Shown here: in pieces, positions 35,144 through 41,836 of the stretch
Numbering within the stretch: the stretch's first letter is position 1
Layout: each line of letters opens with the position of its first letter
Assembly: GCF_029623345.1 (NCBI RefSeq)
Contig: NZ_JAPYKH010000005.1
Span: 62,001 to 126,000 of the forward strand
Direction of reading: 5' to 3'
Source of the DNA: Sphingomonas phyllosphaerae
GTDB taxonomy: Bacteria; Pseudomonadota; Alphaproteobacteria; Sphingomonadales; Sphingomonadaceae
Length of the DNA stretch: 64,000 nucleotides
Translations under genes and position numbers: made by a program
Notes under the pieces: model-generated
Database searches by the model: none
What the model was told of the DNA's origin: nothing
The model's input: the letters and a program-made list of their open reading frames with translations, nothing else

Positions 35144-36376
35144 TTACAGCTTGACGACGTTGCTCGCGACCGCGGGTTCCACCACGGTATAGAGCGATTG
35201 CATCGGTTCGTCGGTCGCGATCACCGTCTCGTCCGAGCCGAAGCCGTTGAACGCGGTGCGCATCGCCGACCCATAAGCGCCCAGCATGCCGATCTCGACA
35301 TAGTCACCGACCGTGATGTCCGCGGGGAGCGGGAAGGGCCCGGGCATATGGTCGAGGTCGTCGCAGGTCGGCCCCCAGAAGCTGAACGGATGGTCGCGGA
35401 CGGTCGATTCCGGCTCGCGCAGCAGCGCCACCGGATAGCGCCAGCCGATATGCGCCGCGTCGAACAGCGCGCCATAAGCACCGTCGTTGATGTACAGTTC
35501 CTCGCCGCGGCGCCGCTCCACGCGTACCACCACCGAGCTGTACTCGGCACAGAGCGCACGACCCGGCTCGGCCCATAGCTCCGCCGAATAGCTGATCGGC
35601 AGGCTCTCGAACGCGCGATGGATCGTCTCGAAATAGCGCTCCAGCGGCGGCGGGGTCATTCCCGGATACGCCGAGGGGAAACCGCCACCGACGTCGATGA
35701 CGTCGACCGTCACCGCCGCGCCGACGATCGCCTGGCGCACGCGCTCCATGGCATTGCTGTACGCCTCGGGCGTCATCGCCTGTGAACCGACGTGGAAGCA
35801 GATGCCGAGCGCGTCCGCTACCTGGCGGGTCGCCAGCAGCAGCTCGCGCGCCTCGTCCGGCGCCACGCCGAACTTCGACGCGAGGCTGAGCTTGGAATGC
35901 TCCGACGATACGCGCAGCCGAACGCAGAGCGTCAGGTCCGCGGCGCCGCGGGTGGCGCGCACGATCTTCGCCAGCTCTTCCATGCTGTCGAGCGAGAAGG
36001 TGCGGACGCCGTGGGTGAAATACGCCTCGGCGATGGCCTCCTCGGCCTTTACCGGGTGCATGAAGCACAAGGTCGCCTGCGGCAGCGTCCGTGCGACCAG
36101 GCGCACCTCCGCGATCGAGGCGACGTCGTAAGACGTCACGCCGTTGTCATAGAGCGTGCGTAGCAGCTCCGGGCTCGGATTCGCCTTGACCGCATACATG
36201 GTCCGGCCCGGAAACTTCTCCGTGAAGAAGCGGGCGGCCCGTGCCGCGGCATGCGGACGAACGATCGTCACCGGCTGAACCGGGTGACGGGCGGCAATGT
36301 CGAGGGCCCCGACGACGAAATCGGCGGGAACGGTCGAGAGGGGCGCTAACCCCAGCGCGCGATGATGCTGGTGCAA
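35144..36376 (-). CDS. Ornithine (lysine/ornithine) decarboxylase, fold type III
   Basis: A 410-residue PLP enzyme of the eukaryote-like ODC family. PLP Lys64 is in YAVKANPSP. HVGSQ and VIDVGGGFPSAYPG form the phosphate site, ELWAEPGRALCAE contains the carboxylate-binding part, and the catalytic Cys is in GPTCDDLD. It converts ornithine to putrescine. TTG 36376 was chosen because GGAGG stands nine bases upstream; ATG 36406 would place that site inside the coding sequence. It lies 102 bases before the deoxyhypusine-synthase-like gene on the same strand. The upstream gap carries two copies of TGCCTTGCGG (36394-36403, 36421-36430). Confidence 0.9.
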   Translation of the reverse strand: MHQHHRALGLAPLSTVPADFVVGALDIAARHPVQPVTIVRPHAAARAARFFTEKFPGRTMYAVKANPSPELLRTLYDNGVTSYDVASIAEVRLVARTLPQATLCFMHPVKAEEAIAEAYFTHGVRTFSLDSMEELAKIVRATRGAADLTLCVRLRVSSEHSKLSLASKFGVAPDEARELLLATRQVADALGICFHVGSQAMTPEAYSNAMERVRQAIVGAAVTVDVIDVGGGFPSAYPGMTPPPLERYFETIHRAFESLPISYSAELWAEPGRALCAEYSSVVVRVERRRGEELYINDGAYGALFDAAHIGWRYPVALLREPESTVRDHPFSFWGPTCDDLDHMPGPFPLPADITVGDYVEIGMLGAYGSAMRTAFNGFGSDETVIATDEPMQSLYTVVEPAVASNVVKL

Positions 36377-36393
36377 CTCAAGGGACCTCCAAT

Positions 36394-36430
36394 TGCCTTG
36401 CGGCATACGGTGACAAAAGCTGCCTTGCGG
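36394..36430. promoter_or_regulatory. Direct repeat TGCCTTGCGG upstream of ornithine decarboxylase
   Basis: Two identical 10-base copies (36394-36403 and 36421-36430) spaced 27 bases start to start, in the 139-bp divergent gap between the decarboxylase and threonine dehydratase genes. They could form an operator or part of a structured mRNA leader for polyamine control. No known riboswitch was recognised. Confidence 0.3.
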
Positions 36431-36515
36431 TTGGAAGTCCCATGGGGCAGCGGAGGCGCGAATTAGGATCGCTGGACCGCCTTGTAAAGTGGTTCGGTGG
36501 ACGAAAGGTTCAAAT

Positions 36516-37523
36516 GTGACTGTTCTGCGACAACCGACGCGAGCGGGGGTGCGCGACGCCGCCGCCAAGGTCGCCGCCATCCTCCCGCCGACTCCCATAT
36601 TCGTCCGTGAAGTCAACGGGGTAGACGTGGTGTTCAAGGCCGAGTCGCTGCAGCCGATCGGCGCCTTCAAGGTGCGCGGCGCCTGGCATCGACTGACCGC
36701 CTTGGACGACGAAGCGAGGCGCAGGGGCGTCGTGGCGTTCTCCTCGGGCAATCATGCGCAGGGGATCGCCTGGGCAGCGCGCCGGCTCGGCATCGCCGCG
36801 ACGATCGTGATGCCCGCCGACGCGCCGCGGGCGAAGCGCGAGTCGACGCTCGCGCTCGGCGCCGAAGTGGTCGATTATGACCGCGCGACGCAGAGCCGCG
36901 AGGCGATCGCGGCGCGGCTCGCCGAGGCGCGCGGTGCCACGCTGGTGCCGAGCTTCGACGATCCCTGGGTGATCGAGGGGCAGGGCAGCGCCGGGATCGA
37001 GGCGGCGCGGCAGATCGAGTCGCTCGGCCTGCCCGCGCCGCGCCGCGTGGTGGTGCCGTGCGGCGGGGGCGGGCTGGCGGCCGGGATCGCGCTGGCGCTG
37101 CCCGAGGCGGCGATCACCTTGGTCGAGCCCGAAGGCTGGGACGATATGCGCCGCAGCCTTGAGGCGAGCTGGATCGAACCGGTCGGCGCGCACCCACCGC
37201 CGACCGCGTGCGACTCGCTCCAGACCAAAGAGGTCTCGCCGCTGACCTTCGACGTGCTGTCGCGCCGCGACGCGATCGGCGTGGCGGTGAGCGAGCGCGC
37301 GATCCGCGAGGCGCAGCGCTGGGCGGCGGCGCAACTGCGGCTGGTGATCGAGCCCGGCGGCGCGGTGGCGCTGGCGGCGCTGCTGACGGGGCAGGTCGCC
37401 GCCGAGCCGGGTACGCTCGCGATCCTGTCGGGCGGCAACGTCGACGCGGCCGCCTATGCCGCGGTGCTCGCCGGCGAGCCGATCGACGTCGCGGCGACGC
37501 ACGAGTCGGCAGAGCCGGTATGA
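36516..37523 (+). CDS. Threonine dehydratase / serine racemase-like PLP enzyme
   Basis: A 335-residue fold-type II PLP enzyme. The PLP lysine lies in GAFKVRGAW, the substrate loop in FSSGNHAQG, the phosphate-binding loop in VVPCGGGGLAAG, and a late LAILSGGNVD closes the site. There is no C-terminal ACT regulatory domain, so it is of the catabolic or serine-racemase type rather than feedback-controlled IlvA. GTG 36516 gives the normal N-terminus. Its stop overlaps the ATG of a small membrane-protein gene (ATGA). It diverges from the ornithine decarboxylase gene. Confidence 0.85.
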   Translation: MTVLRQPTRAGVRDAAAKVAAILPPTPIFVREVNGVDVVFKAESLQPIGAFKVRGAWHRLTALDDEARRRGVVAFSSGNHAQGIAWAARRLGIAATIVMPADAPRAKRESTLALGAEVVDYDRATQSREAIAARLAEARGATLVPSFDDPWVIEGQGSAGIEAARQIESLGLPAPRRVVVPCGGGGLAAGIALALPEAAITLVEPEGWDDMRRSLEASWIEPVGAHPPPTACDSLQTKEVSPLTFDVLSRRDAIGVAVSERAIREAQRWAAAQLRLVIEPGGAVALAALLTGQVAAEPGTLAILSGGNVDAAAYAAVLAGEPIDVAATHESAEPV

Positions 37524-37699
37524 CGCCCGCGTTCGGCAGTATCGCTGCGGCGGCGCCCGCCTTGGCGATGCTGGGCGCGCTCGCCTGCCTGATCGGCGGA
37601 GGCTATCTGATCGCGACGCGGCGCGACCGCACCAAGGGAGTATTGATGCTGGTGATGGCCGCGGTGCTGGTCGGCAACGTGTTGATCTGGGTGGCGTGA
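37520..37699 (+). CDS. Small two-helix membrane protein coupled to threonine dehydratase
   Basis: A 59-residue protein with two hydrophobic helices (ALAMLGALACLIGGGYLIA and GVLMLVMAAVLVGNVLIWV) joined by a basic loop (TRRDRTKG). Its ATG overlaps the previous stop as ATGA, good evidence that it is translated. No family function is known. The hairpin topology places both ends on the same side of the inner membrane. Confidence 0.65.
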   Translation: MTPAFGSIAAAAPALAMLGALACLIGGGYLIATRRDRTKGVLMLVMAAVLVGNVLIWVA

Positions 37700-37711
37700 G
37701 TTCGACACCGT

Positions 37712-37750
37712 CGCGCGAATGTTGCGAATGTTGAGTCGCTGCGCGTTGGA
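37712..37750 (+). repeat. Dispersed repeat, copy 1 (CGCGCGAATGTTGCG element)
   Basis: CGCGCGAATGTTGCGaATGTTGaGTCGCTg-CGCGTT-GA matches 49341-49380 in the same orientation, with two substitutions in the core. It lies just after a stop codon here, but before a start codon in copy 2. Confidence 0.7.
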
Positions 37751-37858
37751 GCGTGGAGCAGATGTTGATCTGGCGAGGGAGCAGGGTGAGGGCTGGGCGC
37801 ATCCGCGACGCGTATCGCGGCGGCGGTGCTGTAGGACAGCGCTCAACTCTAGCGAAAA

Positions 37859-37990
37859 TCCTCCCCGGCATGGGGAGGGGGCGGTGCCCGCCCGGCGTGG
37901 TGGAGGGGCTGTCCCCACAAGCGCCGCGCCCGCGGAGGCCCCCTCCACCAGGCTGCGCATCGTCCCCCTCCCCGCTATGCGAGGAGGGTT
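37859..37990. repeat. Facing repeat pair (CCTCCCC... / ...GGAGGAGG)
   Basis: A unit beginning TCCTCCCCGGCATGGGGAGG (37859-37878) and including GGTGGAGGGGC has an inverted counterpart containing GCCCCCTCCACCA and CCTCCCCGCTATGCGAGGAG, ending near 37990. Each half also has its own hairpin. Such elements occur in many alphaproteobacterial intergenic regions and fold into long mRNA 3' structures. Confidence 0.65.
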
Positions 37991-38009
37991 TAGGAGGCCC
38001 GGTCGCGAG

Positions 38010-38666
38010 TCACTTGATCGGCGAGTTCGGATCCAGCCGCATGTCCAGATACGTGTCGACCGACCGCATCAGGTCGTCCATCTCGTGCTCGAAGAAGTGG
38101 TTGGCGCGCGGGATCACGTCGTGGTGGATGGTGATGTGCTTCTGCGTGCGCAGCTTGTCGACCAGCTTCTGCGAGGCGAGCGGCGTCACCACCTCGTCCT
38201 CAGCGCCCTGGATGATGATGCCCGATGAGGGGCACGGCGCCAGGAAGCTGAAGTCGAACATGTTCGCCGGCGGCGCGATCGAGATGAAGCCGCGGATCTC
38301 GGGTCGGCGCATCAGCAACTGCATGCCGATCCACGCGCCGAAGCCGAAGCCCGCCACCCAGGTGGTCTGCGCCTCGGCGTGGAAGCTCTGCACCCAGTCG
38401 AGCGCGGCGGCCGCGTCGGAGAGTTCGCCGACGCCATTGTCGAACACGCCCTGGCTCTTGCCGACGCCGCGAAAGTTGAAGCGCAGCGTGGCGAAACCCC
38501 GGCGCTGGAAGGTCTTGTAAAGCTCCTGCACGATACGGTTGTTCATCGTTCCGCCCGCGTTGGGGTGCGGGTGGAGGATCATCGCGACGGGCGCGCGCGG
38601 GCGCGGCGCTGGGGCGAAGCGGCCCTCGATACGGCCTTCGGGTCCGGGGAAGATGACTTCGGGCAT
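38010..38666 (-). CDS. Alpha/beta-hydrolase-fold protein lacking the nucleophile serine (COG2945-like)
   Basis: A 218-residue protein of the small alpha/beta-hydrolase family that includes COG2945. It has the HPHPNAGGTMNN oxyanion region, FNFRGVGKSQG, the strand-turn AGFGFGAWIGMQLLMRRPEI, an acid-type loop QGAEDEVV and a late His in RANHFF. In relatives the turn is G-x-S-x-G (e.g. GYSFGAW). Here the central residue is Gly, encoded by GGC (complement of 38343-38345), one base from the Ser codon AGC. It may therefore be inactive as a hydrolase or have a binding role. It diverges from the cysteine desulfurase set. ATG 38666 was preferred to a GTG two codons earlier. Confidence 0.8.
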   Translation of the reverse strand: MPEVIFPGPEGRIEGRFAPAPRPRAPVAMILHPHPNAGGTMNNRIVQELYKTFQRRGFATLRFNFRGVGKSQGVFDNGVGELSDAAAALDWVQSFHAEAQTTWVAGFGFGAWIGMQLLMRRPEIRGFISIAPPANMFDFSFLAPCPSSGIIIQGAEDEVVTPLASQKLVDKLRTQKHITIHHDVIPRANHFFEHEMDDLMRSVDTYLDMRLDPNSPIK

Positions 38667-38747
38667 GGTCACTCGTCTGGAGGCGGGGCGTTGGGCCCGG
38701 CGAGAATGGCGCTATATAGGCCGCGCGCCCGATAATGGAACGATTGG

Positions 38748-39848
38748 TTGACCGAACCCTCATCCCTCGACGACACGGCCCTGCGCGACGCCCCTGCGAC
38801 GGATGCGCCGGTCTACCTCGATCACGCCGCGACCGCGCCGCTCATCGCCGCTGCCCGCGCGGCCATGGTCGAGGGCATGACGCACTGGGCCAACCCGTCG
38901 TCGCCGCACGCCGCCGGCCGTGCCGCGCGCGCCGCGCTGGAGCGCGCACGCGGGCAGGTGGCGGCGGCCTACGGCTGGCGGCACGAGACATTATTCACCA
39001 GCGGCGCCAGCGAGTCGCTCGCGATCGCGCTGGGCCGTGCGGTGGCAGGGCGGCGCGTGGTCAGCGCGGTGGAGCACGATGCCGCTCTGCGCGCGGCGGG
39101 GGCCGCCGAGGTGCTGCCGGTCGATCCGCTCGGCCGCGTCGACCCGGCGCGGATCGGTGACGTAGCGGGCGCGGTCGTCGCGGTGCAATGGTGCAACAGC
39201 GAGACCGGGGTACGCCAGCCGATCGCCGCGATCGCCGCGGCGGTCCACGCGCGCGGCGGCATCCTGCTGGTCGACGCGGCGCAGATGCCCGCCTCCGACG
39301 AACTCACCGCTCATGCCGACCTGGTCGCGCTGTCGGCGCACAAGCGCGGCGGTCCGCCCGGCATCGGCGTGCTGCTGGTGCGCGACCTGGCCGTACTCCA
39401 CCCGAGCGGCGGGCAGGAGCGCGGCTATCGCCCCGGCACCGAGAACCTGCCCGGCGCGCTCGGCTATGCCGCCGCGCTCGCCGAGCCCGAGCCCGATCAT
39501 GGCGAGCTGCGCGCCCGACTCGACGACCTGATCCGCCGCTCGGGCGGCGAGGTGGTCGGCGCGGCCGCCGAGCGCCACCCTGCGATCGGCTCCTATCGCA
39601 TGCCCGGGGTCGCCGCGGCGGCACAGCTGATCCGCTTCGACCTCGATCGCATCGCAGTGTCGGCGGGTAGCGCCTGCGCCAGCGGCAGCCTCAAGCCCAG
39701 CCACGTGCTACGCGCGATGGGCTGGAGCGAGGAGGCCGCGCGCGAGGTGGTGCGCGTGAGCTTCGGCCGTGCCACCACCGCCGCCGAGGTGGAGCGTTTC
39801 GCCGCCGCCTGGCGCGCGGTGGCGCGGACGCGGCGGTTCGCGGCATGA
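38748..39848 (+). CDS. Cysteine desulfurase (class V aminotransferase), first of two
   Basis: A 366-residue PLP enzyme of the NifS/IscS group, removing sulfur from cysteine for Fe-S clusters or thiolation. The cofactor lysine is Lys199 (LSAHKRGGPPG) and the persulfide-forming Cys310 lies in SAGSACASG. The AVEHDA histidine and RPGTENLPGA are present. TTG 38748 is the best available start; no in-frame ATG lies near, and its ribosome site is weak (GGAACG). The next desulfurase starts by an ATGA overlap. Identity to the second copy is modest, so they may be specialised partners rather than a recent duplication. Confidence 0.88.
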   Translation: MTEPSSLDDTALRDAPATDAPVYLDHAATAPLIAAARAAMVEGMTHWANPSSPHAAGRAARAALERARGQVAAAYGWRHETLFTSGASESLAIALGRAVAGRRVVSAVEHDAALRAAGAAEVLPVDPLGRVDPARIGDVAGAVVAVQWCNSETGVRQPIAAIAAAVHARGGILLVDAAQMPASDELTAHADLVALSAHKRGGPPGIGVLLVRDLAVLHPSGGQERGYRPGTENLPGALGYAAALAEPEPDHGELRARLDDLIRRSGGEVVGAAAERHPAIGSYRMPGVAAAAQLIRFDLDRIAVSAGSACASGSLKPSHVLRAMGWSEEAAREVVRVSFGRATTAAEVERFAAAWRAVARTRRFAA

Positions 39849-40921
39849 CCTACCTCGACTATCAGGCGACCACACCGCTCGCGCCCGAGGCGCTGGAGGC
39901 GATGCTGCCGTGGCTGCGCGACCAGCACGCCAACCCCCATTCGCCGCATCGACCTGGCCGCGCCGCGCGCGCGGCGGTGGAGCTCGCGCGCGACCGCGTC
40001 GCGGCGCTGCTGCCCCTGGGCGGGCGACTCGCCTTCACGGGGGGCGCGACCGAGGCGCTCAACTGGGCGGTCAAAGGCGCGCCGGCCGGGCGGGTGGTGA
40101 CGATCGCGACCGAGCATGCCGCGGTGCTCGACAGCGTCGCGGCGCGCGGCGACTCGGTCGTGCTGCCGGTCGGCACCGGTGGGCTGGTCGATCTCGCCGC
40201 GGCCGAGCGCGCGATCGTGCCCGGGGTGGCGCTGGTCGCGGCGATGCTGGTCAACAACGAGGTCGGCGTGATCCAGCCGCTCGACGCGCTGGCGGCCATG
40301 GCCAAGCGCGCAGGCGCGCTGCTGCTGTGCGACGCGGTGCAGGGGTTCGGCCGCGTGGCGATCCCCGCCGCCGCCGACCTCGTCGCGGTATCGGCGCACA
40401 AGGTGTACGGACCTAAGGGCATCGGCGCGCTGTGGATCCGCGACGGCGTGACGCTCGCGCCGCTGCTCCACGGCGGCGATCAGGAGGGCGGTCGCTCGGG
40501 CACTCTGTCGCCCGCGCTCTGCGCCGGATTCGGGGCGGCGGCGCTGCTGCTCGCCGAGCGACGCGAGGCCGACGCCGCGCACGTCGAGCGGCTGTGGCAG
40601 GTGGCACGTGAACGGCTGCCCGGCTGGACGGTCAACGGCACCACCGAGGCGCGCTGCCGCGGCAACCTCAGCGTGCGACGCGACGGGGTCGACGTGGCGC
40701 GGCTGATGAGCGACGTGCGCGACGTCGCCTTCTCGGCCGGGTCGGCCTGTGCCAGCGGCTCGGGGCGGAGCAGCCACGTGTTGCGCGCGCTCGGGCTGAG
40801 CGAGGCCGAGGCGCGCAGCACGATCCGGCTCGGGTTCGGCCGCTACACGCGCGAGGACGAGCTCGCGGCGGCGCTCGACCGGCTCGACGTCGCCGCGCGC
40901 GCGCAGCGGATCGCGGCATGA
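39845..40921 (+). CDS. Cysteine desulfurase (class V aminotransferase), second of two
   Basis: A 358-residue NifS/IscS-type enzyme. YLDYQATTPL at the N-terminus is the hallmark start; the cofactor lysine is Lys186 (VSAHKVYGPKGIG) and the sulfur-carrying Cys302 is in FSAGSACASG. ATG 39845 overlaps the preceding stop, and the stop overlaps the ferredoxin start, so all three proteins are probably made in fixed proportion. No IscU, SufE or TusA partner is encoded next to it. Confidence 0.92.
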   Translation: MTYLDYQATTPLAPEALEAMLPWLRDQHANPHSPHRPGRAARAAVELARDRVAALLPLGGRLAFTGGATEALNWAVKGAPAGRVVTIATEHAAVLDSVAARGDSVVLPVGTGGLVDLAAAERAIVPGVALVAAMLVNNEVGVIQPLDALAAMAKRAGALLLCDAVQGFGRVAIPAAADLVAVSAHKVYGPKGIGALWIRDGVTLAPLLHGGDQEGGRSGTLSPALCAGFGAAALLLAERREADAAHVERLWQVARERLPGWTVNGTTEARCRGNLSVRRDGVDVARLMSDVRDVAFSAGSACASGSGRSSHVLRALGLSEAEARSTIRLGFGRYTREDELAAALDRLDVAARAQRIAA

Positions 40922-41229
40922 GGGTGTGCTTCACCGATGGCGGCGCGGTGCGCGAGATCGAGGCGGCGCCGGGCGAGCGACTGCTCGACGTGGCGCGGCG
41001 CGACGGTCAACCGCTGGAGGGGACCTGCAACGGCGAGCTGGCGTGTGCGACCTGCCACGTCATCGTCGCCGCGGAGGACTTCGATCGACTGCCACCGGCA
41101 AGCGAGGAGGAGGAGGACATGCTCGACCTCGCCCCCGACGCGCGACGCACCAGCCGGCTCGCCTGCCAGATCGTGCTGACCCCCGCGCTGGATAAGCTTT
41201 CGGTTCGATTACCAACAAGTTCAGCATGA
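40918..41229 (+). CDS. fdx: [2Fe-2S] ferredoxin, adrenodoxin/Isc-Fdx type
   Basis: A 103-residue ferredoxin with the four cluster cysteines Cys37, Cys43, Cys46 and Cys83 in the C-x5-C-x2-C...C spacing of adrenodoxin-like ferredoxins (GTCNGELACATC, then RLACQIV). An acidic loop (ASEEEEDMLDLAPD) resembles the partner-binding helix of Isc ferredoxin. Such proteins deliver electrons for Fe-S cluster assembly. ATG 40918 overlaps the desulfurase stop as ATGA, which argues that electrons and sulfur are supplied together. Confidence 0.92.
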   Translation: MRVCFTDGGAVREIEAAPGERLLDVARRDGQPLEGTCNGELACATCHVIVAAEDFDRLPPASEEEEDMLDLAPDARRTSRLACQIVLTPALDKLSVRLPTSSA

Positions 41230-41284
41230 GTGCAGCGCGACTCCGCGATGGTCCTCGCACAGGGACATGTGAGGAGTGTTGCAC

Positions 41285-41602
41285 ATGAGATGGATGATGA
41301 TGGGCCTCGCCGGCGTACTCGCGGCGACCTCGCTGGCACCGGCGGCGGAGGCGCAGCGCTGGCGCGACGACGATCGCGGCTGGCACGACAATGGCCGCCA
41401 TCGCGGCTGGGACCGCGGCGACCACCGCCGCTGGGACCGCGAGCGCCGCTGGCGCGACGACCGCCACTGGCGCGGCGACGGCCGACGCTATGGTTGGAAC
41501 GGCTATGGCCGTGATCGCGGGTGGGATCGGGGCCGTACCGTGTGCCGCTGGCAGGACGGGCGCTACGGCCCGGTGAAGCGGTGTTTCCGCGTCCGCGGCT
41601 GA
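41285..41602 (+). CDS. Small secreted Arg/Asp/Trp/Gly-rich protein
   Basis: A 105-residue protein with a signal peptide (MMMGLAGVLAATSLAPAAEA) followed by a highly biased mature region of repeated W-R-D-D and R-G-W-D-R units, ending with two cysteines (VCRWQDGRYGPVKRCFRV). ATG 41285 follows GAGGAG at nine bases. The composition resembles the low-complexity part of the RcnB-like protein at 54624-55538, but the RcnB C-terminal domain is absent. It is probably periplasmic or envelope-bound; function unknown. Confidence 0.75.
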   Translation: MRWMMMGLAGVLAATSLAPAAEAQRWRDDDRGWHDNGRHRGWDRGDHRRWDRERRWRDDRHWRGDGRRYGWNGYGRDRGWDRGRTVCRWQDGRYGPVKRCFRVRG

Positions 41603-41643
41603 CGCGGGCTTGATCGCGCCGCCCGGCTCCGCCATATGGCGCG

Positions 41644-41737
41644 CGGGAGTCGGGCGGACGTGGTCGTCGCCAACCTGGTCAGGTCCTGACGGAAGCAGCC
41701 ACAACGATTTCGCCGCGGGTCGTTCCGGCTCCCACCT
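41644..41737 (+). ncRNA. ffs: Signal recognition particle RNA, small bacterial type (4.5S)
   Basis: The conserved apical core is clear: AACCTGGTCAGGTCC, then TGAC, then GGAAGCAGCCA (41672-41702), including the GGAA tetraloop region and the asymmetric loop bound by Ffh. The ends pair as GGGAGTCGG (41645-41653) with CCGGCTCCC (41725-41733). This gives the roughly 95-base hairpin of small bacterial SRP RNA, which with Ffh directs nascent membrane proteins to the Sec translocon. Exact ends are estimated to within a few bases. Confidence 0.93.
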
Positions 41738-41836
41738 TTCCCGGCATCGCGACCGACCGCTCAGCTTGTCACCTTACCGGGTCGACACATCGCTGCGGCG
41801 TTGCAACAAAGCGGGGCGTCGCCTGTTTCGCTACGC

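Larger units (their letters stand above)
37700..38009. other. 310-bp intergenic region made of repeats
   Basis: No gene is supported. It holds one copy of a 39-base element (37712-37750) that recurs at 49341-49380, and a large facing repeat pair at 37859-37990. Confidence 0.6.

Noticed and set aside
37859..37990. Insertion sequence or CRISPR array
   Set aside because: There are only two facing palindromic units, no spacers of regular length and no transposase; it fits a paired REP-like element.
41285..41602. Collagen-like or antimicrobial peptide
   Set aside because: No G-x-y triplet periodicity; the sequence is simply R/D/W/G-rich with a standard signal peptide.
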